A stretch of 64,000 nucleotides of DNA from Tetrahymena elliotti 4EA (lineage: Eukaryota > Ciliophora > Oligohymenophorea > Hymenostomatida > Tetrahymenidae): contig JH720371.1 in NCBI GenBank assembly GCA_000231825.2, positions 141,713 to 205,712 of the forward strand, written 5' to 3'. The notes beneath the pieces are model-generated. The model did not search any database. It was not told the origin of the DNA and was given only the letters and a program-made list of their open reading frames with translations. Both the position numbers and the translations under genes were made by a program. This document shows positions 61,531 to 64,000 of the stretch, piece after piece (the stretch's first letter is position 1; each line of letters opens with the position of its first letter).

Positions 61531-64000
61531 ATGGAGTAAGAATAAGAGACTAAAAAATAGGTTAATGAGTTTTAGGATGAAAACAATGAGCTTCGCCTGA
61601 ATATGTTCAATCTATTTTAATAGATAAATGTAGGTAGAGATTATAAAATATAAGAAGGGCTTTCTGGAGATTCAGCAAAAACACTAGCATCTCTTGATAA
61701 CTAAATGACAAAAAAAAGATAAAATAACAATAGGTCAGAATTATAATCAATATTAGAGTAAGATTGTCATGATGATTCTTAGAATTTTGATTAATTAAAT
61801 AACTCTTGTAGTAGCTCTATAAGTTCATGCGCAAATAAGCATTAGCAATAAAGAATAGATGGAGATGAATCTGTAATAATTGAAAATACTTAATTTAATG
61901 ATATCAAATGCATTTATACCAATATTGAACCATACTAGTATATTGATTAAGCAAATAGTAATATGAGGTAACCTTCTATCTAAGAAAATAACTCCATTAA
62001 AAACAAATTAGAAGATCAAATCTAGTTTTTAGATAAGAAACAAACTATTAAGCCTGTTTAGATTTCAGAAAATATTGAAGCTAAACTAAATGATGGATCG
62101 AATTGGAGCAAAATTTAGAAAAGGATTGAAACTTCTAATATATAATATTCAGGGATACAGAGTAAATTTATAAGAAAAATTAATGGTTTAAATAATATAT
62201 TTATTTATTTATTTATTTATTTTAAAATTAAATAAATAGAATAGTTTCAATTCAAGAATAATGCTTTTAAGACCTTTAAAAATTATAGAACTATTTAACC
62301 TTAAAAAGTGAACAAATTTGATAGAGGAATATAAATGATTAACAATTTAATCAAAAGATAACAAAATAAAGAATCTAGAATTAGAAAATTAATTTCTAAT
62401 TTTTATTTGTACTTAATATCAAAGATGAATAATGGTAGACCAGATAAACTGAATAATATTTAAATTTAATACATTTCCGATATAACTCATTACCAACCTA
62501 AAAATTAATATTAATTAATTTAATAAACCAAATAATTCAATTGGAACTTCTATTTAAATTTAGCTTACAATTTGTTTAAGCCATTTAAAGTTATCTAAAA
62601 AAAACTCTATCAATCATATTAAAAGTAGATATAGATATGTATGCCTACAAGTAAATACTTGCTTTTATGGAATTCATTTTAGATAATTTTTACTTACTTC
62701 TTTTTGTACGCATACTCCATCTTATTGTTTTTTGGCTAATAAGAAAAACTATACCTAATTAATTAATTATTTTACTTCGCATTCTTCTTTATGGGGATAG
62801 ATATCATAGTAATCCTTAATACAGCTTTCTATGAGAAAGACTTAATGATTATTAATCATTCTAAAATCATCAAAAAATATGTTTTTTCTAATTAATTTGT
62901 TTCAGATTTTATCAGTTTTAGTGTTCTGGCTTATAAGTTAAAGACTTAATCAGACGAATTAGAGTTAAATTATAATCCAAATCATGACATTAAAGTCTAC
63001 TTGTTGAATTCTTCATTATTTCTCCTAGCTAATAGGCTTGCAAAAAAAAAGAAATAAGTTTTTAATATCATAACATTTGAAGATAATTAAAAATACATAT
63101 TTAGATTAATCGTTCAGCTCTTAAGCATGCTTTTTGTAGCTCATATAAGTAATAATTTGTTCATTTAACCAACTAACATAATAAAATATTTTATAAATAG
63201 TCTCAATTTGCTGGTATATATTGGCAGTTATTGAATCCAATATGAATTATGAAGTAACTTGGTTAGCTAAATTAGATCTAAACCATGTACCATATTATAG
63301 TAGATACATATATTCTCTTTATTGGTCTATTACAACTATGACTTCAGGTAATCATTTTATGAATAAATCTATTAATATGACACCAAGTTTTAATTTAATA
63401 ATGTTTAAAAAAATTAACTCCCCCCTCCCCATCTATTTTGCAAAGCCTAAAAAATTTTGGGATAGTGATTTTAATTTAAGGGAGGGATGCTGATACAAAA
63501 AATCATTAACATTTTATTCTTTCTTCAATTTTGATTTATTTTTACTAATTAGATATTTTAATAATAATAAATTTATATTTAAAGTTGGGTATGGAGATAT
63601 CTCAGCTACAAATGCAACAGAAGCGGGTTTTGTTGCTGTGAGCATGATAATTTTCAGTTGCATATTTGCTTATTCTATTAATAATATTGGGTTCATCCTT
63701 TAGGAAATATAGAAATCAAAGTAGTAACTAAATGATAATCTAACTGTTATTTAAAGGTTTTTATTTTTCTTTACTTTAATAAAATTTTAAAATTTATGAA
63801 TTTCAATACAAAAGGTATCTAAATAGAAAAGGAGTTAATATCAACACGAAAAGTAGGATCAGACATTATTTAAATTTTTTAGCAAAAGAGCAAAAAAATA
63901 GAGATAAAGTCTAAGAAGATTATGTTTTAAGTCTATTACCTAGTAAATTAAAAAGGGAGATTGCTGAAGAAATAAATACCAAAATAATTAATCAATTTCC
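61531..64000 (+). CDS. Voltage/cyclic-nucleotide-gated-type K+ channel (5' part)
   Basis: ATG 61531 starts a long polar, Gln/Ser-rich cytoplasmic N-terminus. After introns (one near 62188-62240) come membrane segments: LLLWNSFQIIFTYFFLYAYS (S1, about 62660), FAFFFMGIDIIVILNTAFYE (S2, about 62780), a later segment around FRLIVQLLSMLFVAHI (S5-like, about 63100), and WYILAVIESN (about 63220). The pore reads Y-W-S-I-T-T-M-T-S then, across a 237-nt intron (63348-63584), V-G-Y-G-D-I, the K+ selectivity filter. S6 follows (GFVAVSMIIFSCIFAYSINN). A C-linker follows, with R-Y-L-N-R-K and K-S-R-I-R-H-Y-L-N-F, typical of EAG/HCN/CNG-type channels; a cyclic-nucleotide domain should lie beyond the window. 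Ciliates have many such channels in the cell and ciliary membrane. Truncated by the window end. Confidence 0.85.
62199..62223 (+). repeat. TTTA microsatellite in an intron
   Basis: About six tandem TTTA units inside an intron of the K+ channel gene. Confidence 0.7.
63420..63486. other. GC-spike inverted repeat in the pore-loop intron
   Basis: CCCCCCTCCCC at 63420-63430 and GGGAGGG at 63480-63486 form a perfect 7-bp inverted repeat (CCCTCCC/GGGAGGG) with a ~50-nt loop. It lies inside the intron that splits the selectivity filter. Such GC-rich runs are rare in this window. Confidence 0.5.

Overview
The window reads as nuclear DNA of a ciliate close to Tetrahymena. It is extremely AT-rich. Conserved proteins (LIS1, CDC73, Nup155, LENG1, ROMO1) translate only if TAA and TAG mean Gln and TGA is the only stop, and introns are short, AT-rich and GTAA...TAG. 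I cannot tell from sequence alone whether it is macronuclear or micronuclear DNA. Decayed transposon-like ORFs at 56.6-59.2 kb give that part a germline flavour. No telomere repeat, chromosome-breakage sequence, tRNA, rRNA or CRISPR array was seen.

Layout. 1-6 kb: AT-rich spacer, then a minus-strand leucine-rich-repeat protein made of 25 exact 90-bp repeats. 6.7-13.3 kb: small LAMTOR3-like and ROMO1-like genes (+), then LIS1 (-). 15.7-18.1 kb: a protein kinase with downstream LRR exons (+). 19.5-23.2 kb: a WD40 protein (-). 23.6-24.5 kb: LENG1-like (+). 25.6-27.6 kb: CDC73/parafibromin (-). 29.2-35.6 kb: a large Cys-rich multi-pass membrane protein (+). 36.1-37.4 kb: an unknown protein (+). 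38.4-39.5 kb: an unknown protein (-). 39.6-46.2 kb: Nup155 (-). 47.4-49.8 kb: a second protein kinase (+). 61.5-64 kb: the 5' part of a cyclic-nucleotide-gated-type K+ channel (+), running off the window. Most of these are ordinary housekeeping, ciliary or signalling genes with no operon logic.

The remarkable part is 49.9-55.6 kb (+). It looks like AT-rich spacer but contains about 69 regularly spaced units of the form NAG-N3(or 6, or 12)-GTAA, about 45-105 bp apart. Read as spliceosomal introns separated by micro-exons, every exon length is a multiple of three: 56 of 3 nt, 11 of 6 nt, 2 of 12 nt. Joined, they leave only one phase open (phase 2, so every micro-exon is split between two codons). 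It runs about 90 codons from an ATG at 49927 and gives a normal-looking hydrophilic protein. Roughly 95% of the locus would be intron. A 3-nt CTG micro-exon creates a TGA; skipping it carries the frame into a conventional last exon. A zero-length TAG|GTAA ratchet site lies near the 3' end. The last units and the last-exon start are duplicated at 58.0-58.5 kb, where they lead in frame into a longer ORF with helix-turn-helix-like segments. A 636-base N gap flanked by a duplicated intron lies near the 5' end of the array.

Multi-exon gene boundaries were read by eye with the ciliate code; internal splice sites are approximate except where given exactly.
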